In this document: positions 26,526 to 36,293 of the stretch, piece by piece
Layout: every line of letters starts with the position of its first letter
Position numbering within the stretch: position 1 is the stretch's first letter
Assembly (NCBI RefSeq): GCF_001713355.1
Contig: NZ_CP016448.1
Location: forward strand, 372,001-436,000
Direction of reading: 5' to 3'
Source: Methyloversatilis sp. RAC08
GTDB lineage: Bacteria > Pseudomonadota > Gammaproteobacteria > Burkholderiales > Rhodocyclaceae
DNA length: 64,000 nucleotides
The notes under the pieces: model-generated
Told to the model about the DNA's origin: nothing
Seen by the model: only the letters and a program-made list of their open reading frames with translations
The model's database searches: none
Translations under genes and position numbers: made by a program

Positions 26526-28932
26526 GCGCAGCATCGGGCGACGCAGCGAGCCAGTGCCAGTTGCGTATGTCCGGCAGGTCTTCGCCCTGCTCGGCGATCC
26601 ACGCCTTGTGGGTGGCGATGCTGGCGCGATGCCTCGCCCTGGCGTCGTCCACCTGATCGGCCAGCCGCGGAATGCGGCAGATCGCATCGAGCGCGAGCTG
26701 GTAGCGGTCCATGTGGTTCAGCACCACCATGTCGAATGGCGTGGTGGTGGTGCCCTCTTCCTTGTAGCCGCGCACGTGCAGCTTGCCGTGATTGGTTCGC
26801 CGGTACGTCAGGCGGTGGATCAGCCACGGATAGCCATGGAAGGCGAACACGATGGGCGCATCACGCGTGAAAAGTGCATCGAATGCCGTATCGCTCAGGC
26901 CATGCGGGTGTTCGGACGCCGGCTGCAGCGCCATCAGATCGACCACATTGACGACGCGGATGCGGATGTCGGGCACGTACTCGCGCAGCAGCATCACCGC
27001 GGCGAGGGTTTCCAGCGTCGGCACGTCGCCGGCGCAGGCCATCACCACATCGGGCTCGCGCGCATCGTCGCCGTGCTCAGTGCCCGCCCAGTGCCAGATC
27101 CCGGCCCCGACGGCGCAGTGCAGCGCGGCCGCTTCGGCGTCGAGCCACTGCCATTCCGGCTGCTTGCCGGCAATCATCAGATTGACCTGGTTGCTGCTGC
27201 GCAGGCAGTGATCGGCGATCGACAGCAGGCAGTTCGCATCGGGTGCGAGGTAGATGCGCACGACGTCCGGGTTCTTGTTCGCGACGTGATCGATGAAGCC
27301 CGGATCCTGATGCGAAAAGCCGTTGTGGTCCTGCCGCCACACGTGCGACGTCAGCAGGTAGTTGAGGGACGAGATCGGCGCGCGCCACGGAATGTCGTTG
27401 CACACCTTGAGCCACTTGGCGTGCTGGTTGAACATCGAATCGATGATGTGGATGAACGCTTCGTAGCACGAGAACAGGCCATGGCGGCCGGTCAGCAGAT
27501 AGCCTTCCAGCCAGCCTTCGCACAGGTGTTCGCTCAGCACGTCCATCACCCGGCCATCGGCCGACAGGTCGACATCGACCGACTCGCACTCCGCCATCCA
27601 GGCCTTGCCGGTCACGTCGATCACCGCACCGAGGCGGTTCGACGCGGTTTCATCCGGTCCGAACACCCGGAAGTTGCGCGCCGGCAGATTCGCGCTCATC
27701 ACCTCGGCGAGAAAGCTGCCCAGCACGCTGGTCGCGCTGGCCTGGACCGCGCCGGGCGCAGCCAGTGCCACGGCGAAGTCGCGCCAGGGCGGTATGCGCA
27801 GCGGCACCCGCAGCAGGCCGCCGTTGGCATGCGGGTTCGCGCCCATGCGGCGCGCGCCGGATGGCGCAAGGCTGGCAATCTCGCGATGCAGCGTGCCGGC
27901 GTGATCGAACAGTTCTTCCGGCCGGTAGCTGCGCAGCCACTCTTCGAGCTGGCGCACGTGTTCCGGCTTGCTGAAATCGGTGATCGGCACCTGATGCGCG
28001 CGCCAGGTGCCTTCGGACGGCAGGCCATCAACCTCGGCCGGGCCGGTCCAGCCCTTGGGCGACTCGAACACCAGCATCGGCCAGCGGGGCCGCGGCGGCG
28101 GCACCGGGGCATCAACCGCGCGCGCGGCGGTCTGGATGGCACGGATGTCCGCCAGCATGGTGTCCAGCGTGTCGGCCAGCTGACCGTGCATCGTCATCGG
28201 GTCATCGCCCGACACGAAATGCGGCGCGTAGCCGTAGCCGCGCAGCAATTCGGTCAGTTCATCGCGGCCGATGCGCGCCAGTACCGCCGGATTGGCGATC
28301 TTGTAGCCATTCAGGTGCAGGATGGGCAGCACCGCGCCGTCGCGTGCCGGATTCAGGAATTTGTTGGAGTGCCAGCTGGCGGCCAGCGCGCCGGTCTCCG
28401 CCTCGCCATCGCCGATGACGCAGGCGACGATCAGCCCGGGATTGTCGAAGGCGGCGCCATAGGCGTGCGCCAGCGAATAACCCAGCTCGCCACCTTCGTG
28501 GATCGAGCCCGGCGTTTCCGGCGCGACATGGCTCGGAATGCCGCCCGGCCATGAGAACTGGCGGAACAGCGCCTGCATGCCGGCACGGTCCTGCGTGATC
28601 GCCGGCCAGATTTCGCCGTACGAGCCTTCCATATAGGTCGACGCGACCAGCGCCGGTCCGCCGTGCCCCGGACCGATGATGTTGATCAGGTCGAGGTCGT
28701 GCTCCTTGATCAGCCGGTTCAGGTGTACATAAAGAAAATTCAGCCCGGGCGTGGTGCCCCAGTGGCCGAGCAGGCGCGGCTTGATGTGTTCGCGCGTCAG
28801 CGGCATTTCGAGCAGCGGATTGGCGCGCAGATAGATCTGTCCGACCGACAGGTAGTTGGCGGCACGCCACCAGGCATGCATGCGGGCCAGCAGTGCGTCG
28901 CGCGGTGCGCGTTCCAGCAGGGCGGCGGTCAA
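26512..28932 (-). CDS. Phosphoketolase
   Basis: An 806-residue protein if translation begins at the TTG at 28932, whose TTGA overlaps the transaldolase stop; an ATG at 28881 would give a protein 17 residues shorter. The N-terminal motif [35 protein letters not shown] and [19 protein letters not shown] are signatures of XFP phosphoketolases. The ThDP-binding GDGEAETG segment is present. The enzyme cleaves xylulose-5-phosphate or fructose-6-phosphate with phosphate to acetyl phosphate plus an aldose phosphate. Coupling to transaldolase suggests a pentose-phosphate/phosphoketolase shunt. The 3' end overlaps the convergent Crp/Fnr gene by 14 bp. Confidence 0.93.
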   Translation of the reverse strand: MTAALLERAPRDALLARMHAWWRAANYLSVGQIYLRANPLLEMPLTREHIKPRLLGHWGTTPGLNFLYVHLNRLIKEHDLDLINIIGPGHGGPALVASTYMEGSYGEIWPAITQDRAGMQALFRQFSWPGGIPSHVAPETPGSIHEGGELGYSLAHAYGAAFDNPGLIVACVIGDGEAETGALAASWHSNKFLNPARDGAVLPILHLNGYKIANPAVLARIGRDELTELLRGYGYAPHFVSGDDPMTMHGQLADTLDTMLADIRAIQTAARAVDAPVPPPRPRWPMLVFESPKGWTGPAEVDGLPSEGTWRAHQVPITDFSKPEHVRQLEEWLRSYRPEELFDHAGTLHREIASLAPSGARRMGANPHANGGLLRVPLRIPPWRDFAVALAAPGAVQASATSVLGSFLAEVMSANLPARNFRVFGPDETASNRLGAVIDVTGKAWMAECESVDVDLSADGRVMDVLSEHLCEGWLEGYLLTGRHGLFSCYEAFIHIIDSMFNQHAKWLKVCNDIPWRAPISSLNYLLTSHVWRQDHNGFSHQDPGFIDHVANKNPDVVRIYLAPDANCLLSIADHCLRSSNQVNLMIAGKQPEWQWLDAEAAALHCAVGAGIWHWAGTEHGDDAREPDVVMACAGDVPTLETLAAVMLLREYVPDIRIRVVNVVDLMALQPASEHPHGLSDTAFDALFTRDAPIVFAFHGYPWLIHRLTYRRTNHGKLHVRGYKEEGTTTTPFDMVVLNHMDRYQLALDAICRIPRLADQVDDARARHRASIATHKAWIAEQGEDLPDIRNWHWLAASPDAALRSP

Positions 28933-30032
28933 GAGACGGCCACCCGGGGCATGAGGACGGGGCCGGGGCTGGCGCGACTGTCGATGCGCTTGAGCAGTTG
29001 CCGCCAGGCCTTGGCGAACGAGCCCACGCCATCGCGCTGAAGTCGGTCTGCGAGCAGTGCGACCTTCACGCCTGCGACGTCGATGCGCGCGATCACCGCA
29101 TCGCAGTCGCCGCCGTCGTCCGGCATGGCGGGCTGCGGCCGGCCATGATCGGCGAACGCGAGCAAGGTCGCTTCGGGCAAGGTGTTGATGCTGCCGGGCG
29201 CGATCAGCGCATCGACATACAGGGTGTCGGCTACGGCCGGATCCTTGCTGCCGGTGCTGGCCCACAGCAGGCGCTGTGGCAGGGCACCGCTCGCCACTGC
29301 AGCCTGCCAGCGCGGCGATGCCTGCGTATCGACATGGCTGCGCCAGACCTGGCGGGCGACGGCGATGCCGAGCCTGTTCTGCAGCGACACCGAAATCACG
29401 CTGTTGGCCGCCACATCCCAGCGGCTGACGAACAGCGATGCCACGGTGGCGATTTTCGGATCGAGCCCGGCCGCGATGCGCCGCTCGATGCCGCGCAGGC
29501 AGGCGTCGTTGGCGGCCAGATACTGCTCGCGCGAAAAGAGCAGCGTCACGTTGACCGGAATGCCGGCGAACACGGTCTGTTCGATGGCCGGCAAGCCTTC
29601 CGGCGTACCCGGAATCTTCACCAGCAGATTGGCGCACGCCGCGTCGGCATGGATCTGCCGCGCCGCGGCGACCGTTGCAGCACTGTCGGCAGCGAGCAGC
29701 GGCGACACCTCCATCGACACCCAGCCGTCGGCATGACCGCTGGCGTCGAAGCAGGGTTGCAACAGCGCCGCCGCGCGCCGGAGGTCGGCCAGCGCCAGCC
29801 CGGCAAACAGCGCTTCGCCGGACAGGCCGTCGCGCGCAGCGGCGCGGATGTCTTCGTCGTAGGCACTCCCCTCACCCAGCGCAGCGTCGAAAATGGCCGG
29901 ATTCGACGTCAGACCGGTGATGGCGTACTGCTCGATGTAGCGCGCCAGCCGGCCGTCATCGATCAGGCCGCGGCTGATGCTGTCCAGCCAGAGACTCTGG
30001 CCGGCGTCGCGCACGTGCTGTAGTGCCGTCAT
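28929..30032 (-). CDS. tal: Transaldolase
   Basis: A 367-residue protein; the ATG at 30032 has GGGGAG upstream. It contains [13 protein letters not shown] near the N-terminus, the Schiff-base lysine motif [24 protein letters not shown] and [12 protein letters not shown]. These fit the longer transaldolase subfamily found in many bacteria. It transfers a dihydroxyacetone unit between sugar phosphates in the non-oxidative pentose phosphate pathway. It is the upstream, translationally coupled partner of the phosphoketolase gene. Confidence 0.92.
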   Translation of the reverse strand: MTALQHVRDAGQSLWLDSISRGLIDDGRLARYIEQYAITGLTSNPAIFDAALGEGSAYDEDIRAAARDGLSGEALFAGLALADLRRAAALLQPCFDASGHADGWVSMEVSPLLAADSAATVAAARQIHADAACANLLVKIPGTPEGLPAIEQTVFAGIPVNVTLLFSREQYLAANDACLRGIERRIAAGLDPKIATVASLFVSRWDVAANSVISVSLQNRLGIAVARQVWRSHVDTQASPRWQAAVASGALPQRLLWASTGSKDPAVADTLYVDALIAPGSINTLPEATLLAFADHGRPQPAMPDDGGDCDAVIARIDVAGVKVALLADRLQRDGVGSFAKAWRQLLKRIDSRASPGPVLMPRVAVS

Positions 30033-30138
30033 GCAGGCTCCCCCGTTGATCACTTCGGCCTGCCGGGCAAGGCTTCCCGACAGCACTCGTTCGGGCCAGC
30101 CTGCGCGGACTGCACTGGCTGGTCTGTGCGCTGACGCA

Positions 30139-30159
30139 CCCGCAGCGATGCGCTGCGGG
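30139..30159 (-). terminator. Hairpin downstream of the three-BON gene
   Basis: CCCGCAGCG and CGCTGCGGG form a perfect 9-bp stem with an ATG loop in the gap between the BON-domain gene and transaldolase. There is no U-run; it could attenuate rather than end transcription. Confidence 0.4.
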
Positions 30160-30176
30160 CGGCGGCTTCATGCGGC

Positions 30177-30845
30177 TCAGGCGGCGATGGTGATGTGGTC
30201 GACCACCTTGTTCACGCCGGCCGCGCTCCATGCGGCACGCCGCGCCAGTTCACGCTCCCCAGCGCTCGCAACCTGACCGGTCAGCGTGGCCTGCGACCCC
30301 TTCACGGCGACATCGACAGGCGTGGCGCCGGCACTCGCGCAACGCTTCAGTGCAGCGGCGATGTCCGACTGCACCGTGTCGTTGCACGAGCGCGGCGTGA
30401 GCACCAGATTGTTGCTGACGTCGGTCACGCCCTGCAGCCGGCTCACGGCAGCGTTGGCGGCATCGATCTGGTAGGCCCAGACCACATCGCCGTTGAGCGA
30501 CATCATGCCGTTGTCGACCTTGACCTTGATCGAACCCTTCGGCAGACCGGCCATCCAGTACAGCGCGATCTCGGCATTGCGGGCCACTTCGGTGTCGTCC
30601 CGACCTTCGCCCTTGGCCAGTTCGACCTTGATTTCGGACACCAGCGATGCGACGCCCGATACGCGCTGTGCGGCGCACCCGGCGTGCCACTTGTCGGCAA
30701 ACGTGGTCGTGTGGCCGCCCAGCGTCACGACGCCGTCCTTGACGCGCACGCTGACGTCATCCGCCTTGATCGACGGATCCCAGCTCAGTTCGGCCTGCAC
30801 GTCGGCCAGCAGTTGCGCATCGGTCTTCTTGTTGGCGTTCTTCAT
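30177..30845 (-). CDS. Protein with three BON domains
   Basis: A 222-residue cytoplasm-like or periplasmic protein without an obvious signal peptide. GGAAAG precedes the start at 30845. Three BON domains occur in tandem: residues 8-75 (VKDGVVTLGGHTTTFADKW), 80-145 (VDNGMMSLNGDVVWAYQ) and 155-220 (VKGSQATLTGQVASAGE). Each has the valine/glycine turn typical of the fold. The domain binds phospholipid surfaces in envelope-stress proteins. It precedes transaldolase by 144 bp on the same strand. Confidence 0.88.
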   Translation of the reverse strand: MKNANKKTDAQLLADVQAELSWDPSIKADDVSVRVKDGVVTLGGHTTTFADKWHAGCAAQRVSGVASLVSEIKVELAKGEGRDDTEVARNAEIALYWMAGLPKGSIKVKVDNGMMSLNGDVVWAYQIDAANAAVSRLQGVTDVSNNLVLTPRSCNDTVQSDIAAALKRCASAGATPVDVAVKGSQATLTGQVASAGERELARRAAWSAAGVNKVVDHITIAA

Positions 30846-31102
30846 GTTGTTGTCTTTCCTCGTTGTTCGAGCGAGGACTGTGGGCGTGCCGCGGACCGGT
30901 GTATGTACGGCGGCACGCATATCGGGCCGGCTCGTGTCACCACGGGCACTGTTCGCCAGCGCACGGAAACACGCCGTGGCACGCGTCATGCTTCGCCCCG
31001 GGTGGTGCTGTAAACAATGCGTTGCTCGCCATCCGCCGTGTTTCCCTCTTTCCGACAACCTCCCGGGTCGCGCACGCGACCCCACCCCGCGGAGCCCGCA
31101 CC

Positions 31103-31972
31103 ATGATCCGCATCGAACTGCAGATTGAACTGAACTACCAGATCGACTTCCAGGGCGCCGACTTCGTTTTCAACATCCATGTCGCGCAAACTGCCAGTCA
31201 GACCGTGTCGGGCGAAACCCTGACGCTGAGCCAGGCGGTCGAGCCGCACATCCACGCCGATCCGCTGACCGGCAACCGCTACATGCGGCTGCGCGCCGAA
31301 CCCGGGCCGCTCACCGTTTCATACCAGGCGACCGTCGATCTGGTGCATCACTGGGCCGACCCGGCACAACTGGCCGAAGTGCCGGTGCACCGCCTGCCGC
31401 CCGAAGTCATGGGCTACATCTACCCCAGCCGCTATTGCCAGTCCGACCGGCTGATCCGGCTGGCGACGCGCGAATTCGGCAGCATGTGGCAGGGCCACAG
31501 CCGCGTGCAGGCGATCCGCGACTGGGTGCTGAGCCACGTCGCCTTCACGTCGAACAGCTCGAATTCGAGCACGTCCGCGGTCGACACCGTGATCGAACGC
31601 GTCGGCATCTGCCGCGATTTCGCCCACCTGATGATCGCGCTGTGCCGCGCCATCAACATTCCGGCCCGCTTCGTGACCGGCACCGACTACGGCGCCGACC
31701 CGATACTCGGCCCGCCGGACTTCCATGCCTATGTCGAGGTGTATCTGGGCGACCGCTGGTACATCTTCGATCCGTCCGGCACCGCCATCCCGATGGGACT
31801 GGTGCGCCTGGGCACCGGCCGCGACGCCGCCGACGTCGCCTTCGCCACGATTTTCGGTGGCGTGCTGTCGCAAGCCCCGTTCATCCGCGCCACCGCAATC
31901 GACGATCCGTCGCGAAACATGATGCTGCCGCAGCACTGCAGCGAAGCACTGTCGACCGACGGCATCCGCTGA
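31103..31972 (+). CDS. Transglutaminase-like cysteine protease family protein
   Basis: A 289-residue protein. The N-terminal half is a beta-rich domain (MIRIELQIELNYQIDF onward). The core is a transglutaminase-like fold with the catalytic triad visible: Cys in RVGICRDFAHLMIALCRA, His in PDFHAYVEVYLG and Asp in WYIFDPSG. Bacterial members are often peptidases, or amidases of unknown substrate. No signal peptide is visible. It is divergent from the BON/transaldolase/phosphoketolase operon and followed by REP repeats. Confidence 0.88.
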   Translation: MIRIELQIELNYQIDFQGADFVFNIHVAQTASQTVSGETLTLSQAVEPHIHADPLTGNRYMRLRAEPGPLTVSYQATVDLVHHWADPAQLAEVPVHRLPPEVMGYIYPSRYCQSDRLIRLATREFGSMWQGHSRVQAIRDWVLSHVAFTSNSSNSSTSAVDTVIERVGICRDFAHLMIALCRAINIPARFVTGTDYGADPILGPPDFHAYVEVYLGDRWYIFDPSGTAIPMGLVRLGTGRDAADVAFATIFGGVLSQAPFIRATAIDDPSRNMMLPQHCSEALSTDGIR

Positions 31973-32044
31973 ACGCAGGCCGGGCCCCGCACCGCGATCC
32001 GGACATCGCCAGGGGCGTAGGCCGGCAAGCGCGCTGCTTACCTT

Positions 32045-32257
32045 TGTGGGAGCGGCGGCCTCGCCGCGATACTCACTTTGCAATGCGACCATCAAGGCAC
32101 TGATCGCGGCGGGGCCGCCGCTCCCACAGGGGTTGCTCCCTCAGGGCGTTGCTCTCTTTGTGGGAGCGGCGGCCTCGCCGCGATACTCACTCTGCAATGC
32201 GACCATCAAGGCACGATCGCGGCGGGGCCGCCGCTCCCACAGGCCGCCGCTCCCACA
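32045..32257. repeat. REP pairs (two copies plus a half-site)
   Basis: Two REP pairs (32045-32128 and 32159-32241) and a further half-site to about 32256. Each pair has TGTGGGAGCGGCGGCCTCGC at one end and its near inverse at the other. A roughly 35-bp spacer begins ACTCACTNTGCAATGCGACC in the first copies. Within each half-site GGCGGCCTCGCC forms its own small hairpin behind a GTGG foot, the layout of REPs processed by RAYT transposases. The array follows the transglutaminase gene and abuts the truncated usp gene. Confidence 0.9.
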
Positions 32258-32318
32258 GAGGCCGCTCATGCTGCGGCCTGTAACCGATCATTGCGGCGCT
32301 GCGCACCGATCGGCTTGA

Positions 32319-33113
32319 TCAGCGCAGCGGCGAGTGACTCCAGGCGCCCATCACCAGCAGGTCCATGGCCTCGTTCGCGGCGTACTGCGCAATCACCTGT
32401 TCCGGGTCGCCCGGAATGATGCGGCCGCTCGCGGTCAGGCCGCCGGCGCTCAGCGTGGCGCAAGCCTGGTCGATATCTTTCGGTGCCCCCGGACGCTCGG
32501 GACCGGACATCAGCACATGCACGTCAAGACCGCGCAACAGCGGACTGGCGGCCAGCATGTCGATGCCGCGCCGGGTGATGCCGCCGCCGTCGTAGGCCAC
32601 CAGCACCTTCTGCGGCGCACGGAACGCGTCGGTGACGGTGAGGATGGGCCGTGTCAGCGCACGCACCACACGTTCGACATTGCGGCCGAGGTCGCGCTGT
32701 GTGGTCGCTGCCGATTCACCGCGCCGGCCGATCACCAGCAGGCGAACGTCCTGCTGCTGTTCGACCAGTGTTTCCTCCAGTTCGCCATAACGCTGGCGGG
32801 TGTCGATGCAGCCGGCACCCGCACCGGCGGCACGCTCGCGCAGCCGGTTCAGGAACACGCGCCCCTGCTCGCGCGCGGCGCGGGCAAAGGCGGCGTCGTG
32901 TTCGCTCAGTTCGGTGAGCAACGCCTCCTGCGCGCCGACGCCGATACTGCCGCTGTGATCCTTGCCCGAGCCGCGCTCGGGGTGGCGGTCGATCACATGC
33001 AGGAATTCCAGCGGCGCGTCGAGCCGCTGTGCCGCCCACGCGGCGTAGTCGGCGACATGGTCGGCCCAGGGCGACTGGTCGACGCAGGCGAGCACCTTGT
33101 TGTCCATATTCAT
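32319..33113 (-). CDS. Tandem universal stress protein, C-terminally truncated
   Basis: A 264-residue protein of two UspA domains (1-150 and 155-264), starting at 33113 with GGGAGG upstream. The N-terminus (VLACVDQSPWADHVADYAAW) matches the Usp commonly partnered with SulP transporters. The sequence stops at LLVMGAWSHSPLR, where family members continue about 20-25 more residues through the GS/T of the ATP-binding motif and a final beta strand. The truncation falls about 60 bp from a REP array. Two bases separate this start from the sulP stop, so the two genes form an operon. Confidence 0.85.
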   Translation of the reverse strand: MNMDNKVLACVDQSPWADHVADYAAWAAQRLDAPLEFLHVIDRHPERGSGKDHSGSIGVGAQEALLTELSEHDAAFARAAREQGRVFLNRLRERAAGAGAGCIDTRQRYGELEETLVEQQQDVRLLVIGRRGESAATTQRDLGRNVERVVRALTRPILTVTDAFRAPQKVLVAYDGGGITRRGIDMLAASPLLRGLDVHVLMSGPERPGAPKDIDQACATLSAGGLTASGRIIPGDPEQVIAQYAANEAMDLLVMGAWSHSPLR

Positions 33114-33115
33114 GA

Positions 33116-34597
33116 TCAGTGACCTCCCATCAGCATGTCGGCGCCATCCTTGTCATGCACGGCGAACCGGTCCACCAGCGTGGCGCTGGCTTCGTTCATG
33201 CCGATCACCTCGACGTCGGTGCCTTCGCGACGGAACTTGATCACCACCTTGTCGAGCGCGCTGATCGCGGTGATGTCCCAGAAATGCGCGCGGCTGACGT
33301 CGATGCGCACGCGATCGATCACTTCGCGGTAGTCGAAGGCCGCAACGAAGCGGTCAGCCGAAGCGAAGAACACCTGGCCACTGATTAGATACGTACGTTC
33401 ACGACCTTCGTCGCCGGTCTGCGACGTGATGTGCAGGATGCGACCGACCTTGTGCGCGAAGAAGAAGCCCGACAGCAGCACGCCGACCAGCACGCCCTGC
33501 GCGAGGTCGTGCGTCAGCACGGTCATCACCGTAGTCGCGACCATCACCACACTAGAACTGGCCGGGTGCTCGCGCAGGTTGCGCAGCGAGCTCCAGCTGA
33601 AGGTGCCGATGGACACCATGATCATCACCGCCACCAGCGCCGCCATCGGGATGCGCGCCACCCAGTCGCCCGCGAACACCACCAGAATCAGCAGCACCAC
33701 ACCGGCGGTCAGCGCCGAAAGACGCCCGCGGCCGCCCGATTTCACGTTGATGACCGACTGGCCGATCATCGCGCATCCGGCCATGCCGCCGATGAAGCCG
33801 CTGGCGATATTGGCCACGCCCTGCCCCACGCATTCGCGGTTCTTGTTGCTGTTTGTGTCAGTCAGGTCATCGACGATGGACGCGGTCATCATCGATTCCA
33901 GCAGCCCGACCACGGCCAGCGTCAGCGCGTACGGGAAGATGATGCGCAGGGTGTCGAAATTCAGCGGCACGTCGGGCAGCAGGAACACCGGCAGGCTGTC
34001 CGGCAGCTCACCCATGTCGCCCACGGTGCGGATGTCCAGATCGAGCGCTATCGCCACCGCGGTCAGCACGACGATGGTGACCAGCGGTGACGGCACGGCC
34101 TTCGTGACGTAGGGGAACAGATAGATGATGCCCAGCCCGGCGGCCGTCATCGCATACACCTGCCAGCCGACGCCGGTCAGTTCCGGCAGTTGCGCCATGA
34201 AGATGAGAATGGCCAGCGCATTGACGAAGCCGGTGATGACCGAGCGCGACACGAAGCGCATCAGCGCCCCCAACCGGAACACGCCGGCCACGATCTGCAG
34301 CACACCCGTGAGCAATGTGGCCGCCAGCAGGTACTGAAGCCCGTGCTCCTTCACCAGCAACACCATGACCAGTGCCATAGCGCCGGTGGCCGCCGAAATC
34401 ATGCCCGGCCGACCGCCGACGAAGGCAATCACGGTGGCGATGCAGAAGGAGGCGTAGAGCCCGACCTTGGGATCGACGCCAGCAATAATGGAAAAGGCGA
34501 TCGCCTCGGGAATCAGTGCCAGCGCGACCACGAGGCCGGCCAGCAGATCGTTGCGCACATTGGACAACCAGTCCTGGCGCAGTGTTTTGAGCGACAT
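33116..34597 (-). CDS. SulP-family anion permease with STAS domain
   Basis: A 493-residue transporter from the ATG at 34597. The N-terminal region [20 protein letters not shown] is the SulP signature. Ten or more membrane segments follow, with [19 protein letters not shown] in the middle. Residues 390-490 form a STAS domain ([19 protein letters not shown]). The family imports sulfate, bicarbonate or dicarboxylates; members operonic with a Usp, as here, are often considered sulfate or bicarbonate permeases. Substrate is not assigned. Confidence 0.9.
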   Translation of the reverse strand: MSLKTLRQDWLSNVRNDLLAGLVVALALIPEAIAFSIIAGVDPKVGLYASFCIATVIAFVGGRPGMISAATGAMALVMVLLVKEHGLQYLLAATLLTGVLQIVAGVFRLGALMRFVSRSVITGFVNALAILIFMAQLPELTGVGWQVYAMTAAGLGIIYLFPYVTKAVPSPLVTIVVLTAVAIALDLDIRTVGDMGELPDSLPVFLLPDVPLNFDTLRIIFPYALTLAVVGLLESMMTASIVDDLTDTNSNKNRECVGQGVANIASGFIGGMAGCAMIGQSVINVKSGGRGRLSALTAGVVLLILVVFAGDWVARIPMAALVAVMIMVSIGTFSWSSLRNLREHPASSSVVMVATTVMTVLTHDLAQGVLVGVLLSGFFFAHKVGRILHITSQTGDEGRERTYLISGQVFFASADRFVAAFDYREVIDRVRIDVSRAHFWDITAISALDKVVIKFRREGTDVEVIGMNEASATLVDRFAVHDKDGADMLMGGH

Positions 34598-34902
34598 ATG
34601 AATCCTGAAGTTATTTGCGCTCCGCCTGCACGGGACGGGAGCACGCACCTGCCTGCGGCGGTGCGGCACGAATATCGAAGGGGGAGGAACGGACACGGCG
34701 CCCGCAATCAGGGCGCCGGCAGCAGCGCTGAAACGCTATGGCGGACCGGCGTGACGCAGGTCGGAGACAAGAAGTTCTTGTTGCATGGCAACATTGTAAC
34801 TGAGGTTCTCAGGTGTGCAGAACCAGCCGCAGGCCACCGCTACAACCGGGGGTCGCTCTCCGGCACATCGGCACATCGGCCGGCAAGCGCGCTGCTACTT
34901 TC
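34598..34902. other. Upstream region of sulP
   Basis: About 305 bp containing the leader and promoter of the minus-strand sulP gene, then sequence leading into the REP array. No gene or clear promoter consensus is seen. Confidence 0.4.
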
Positions 34903-35636
34903 TGTGGGAGCGGCGGCCTCGCCGCGATGCTCACGCTGCAATGCGACCATCAAGGCACTGATCGCGGCGGGGCCGCCGCTCCCACAGGCCGCTGCTCCCA
35001 CTGGGCGCTGCTCCCACAGAAGTCACTCCGATGCAGACCGCTCGCAAGACCCTCCCGCATATCGGCGCGTAGGCCGGCAAGCGCGCTGCTTTCTTTGTGG
35101 GAGCGGCGGCCTCGCCGCGATGCTCACGCTGCAATGCGACCATCAAGGCACGATCGCGGCGGGGCCGCCGCTCCCACAGGGGTTGCTCACTCAGGCCGCT
35201 GCTCCCACAGAAGTCCCTCCGATGCAGACCGCGCTCACGACCCTCCGGCATATCGGCGCGTAGGCCGGCAAGCGCGCTGCTTTCTTTGTGGGAGCGGCGG
35301 CCTCGCCGCGATGCTCACTCTGCAATGTGACCATCAAGGCACTGATCGCGGCGGGGCCGCCGCTCCCACAGGCCGCCGCTCCCACTGGGCGCTGCTCCCA
35401 CAGAAGTCACTCCGATGCAGACCGCTCGCACGACCCTCCGGCATATCGGCGCGTAGGCCGGCAAGCGCGCTGCTTTCTTTGTGGGAGCGGCGGCCTCGCC
35501 GCGATACTCACTTTGCAATGCGACCATCAAGGCACGATCGCGGCGGGGCCGCCGCTCCCACAGGCCGCCGCTCCCACAGGGGTCGCTCACACAGGGCGCT
35601 GCTCCCACAGGCCGCCATTCCCACAAAGGCCGATTC
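34903..35636. repeat. REP array in a tandem unit of about 190 bp
   Basis: Four REP pairs (34903-34986, 35096-35178, 35287-35370, 35480-35562) plus extra half-sites to about 35630. They are spaced 190-193 bp apart because the intervening sequence is also repeated: GAAGTCACTCCGATGCAGAC through GGCCGGCAAGCGCGCTGCTT recurs at about 35019, 35209 and 35402. A related GCGTAGGCCGGCAAGCGCGC precedes the copy at 32045. Long open frames across this array are by-products of the repeats. Confidence 0.9.
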
Positions 35637-35671
35637 CACAAGGTCGGGTGCTGCCGGTAAGCTGCGCCGCC

Positions 35672-36268
35672 ATGCCGAACACCCTTGCCGCCGCGGTTCA
35701 CAGCGAACTGCTCATCAAGAAGAGCCGCTTCATCGGTTGCGTCGAGCCGATGCGCGACCGCGCGGCGGCGCAGGCGCGGGTGATCGAGCTGTGGCGGCAG
35801 CATCCGGGGGCGACGCATGTGTGCTGGGCGCTGCTGGCGGGCGGACAGTCGGCGGCGGTCGATGACGGCGAACCCAGCGGCACGGCCGGGCGGCCGATGC
35901 TCGAAGTGCTGCGCCATCAGGATCTGGAAGGCGTGCTGGCGACCGTGGTGCGCTACTACGGTGGCATCAATCTCGGTGCTGGCGGTCTGGTGCGCGCCTA
36001 CACCGACGCGGTGGCGCAGGCGCTGCTTTCCGCGACCAAGGTGCCGCTGACCCGCCGCATCACGCTGCGCTGCACCCTGCCCTATGCGCTCGAAGGCACG
36101 GTGCGGCGCGAGATCGATGCGGCTGGCGCGACGCTGGGCACGGTGAGCCATGGCTCGCTGGTCGACATGCGCATCGAGCTGCCTGAGCCCGCCGCAGCGG
36201 CTTTCATGGCGCGCCTGAACGACGTCACGCAAGGCCGCATCGGCTGGATCCGCGACGACGCCGACTGA
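35672..36268 (+). CDS. yigZ: YigZ/IMPACT family protein
   Basis: A 198-residue protein, the usual length. It shows the UPF0029/IMPACT signatures KKSRFIG, DDGEPSGTAGRPML and VRYYGGINLGAGGLVRAY, followed by a C-terminal DUF1949-like domain. In E. coli YigZ is a conserved protein of uncertain role; the eukaryotic relative IMPACT is a translational regulator. It is convergent with the mutarotase gene, with 25 bp between the stops. Confidence 0.92.
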   Translation: MPNTLAAAVHSELLIKKSRFIGCVEPMRDRAAAQARVIELWRQHPGATHVCWALLAGGQSAAVDDGEPSGTAGRPMLEVLRHQDLEGVLATVVRYYGGINLGAGGLVRAYTDAVAQALLSATKVPLTRRITLRCTLPYALEGTVRREIDAAGATLGTVSHGSLVDMRIELPEPAAAAFMARLNDVTQGRIGWIRDDAD

Positions 36269-36293
36269 GCGTCCGCCCCGTGCAGCTTTTCCC

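Noticed and set aside
28933-29637. Extended phosphoketolase reading frame into the transaldolase gene
   Set aside because: It is the shadow frame of transaldolase; translation there is low-complexity and the family starts near 28932.
30863-31102. N-terminal extension of the transglutaminase-like protein to 30863
   Set aside because: The extension is Arg/His-rich, overlaps the divergent BON leader, and the ATG at 31103 begins the conserved domain.
32045-35636. CRISPR array
   Set aside because: Repeats are palindromic REP pairs with conserved, not unique, spacers; there are no cas genes.
34813-35865. Long open frames across the REP arrays (also at 32046, 40992-41780, 42460, 46398-47739, 50675)
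   Set aside because: They translate the repeats themselves (SGGLAAMLTLQCDHQG-type sequence), occur in several frames, lack ribosome sites and match no family.
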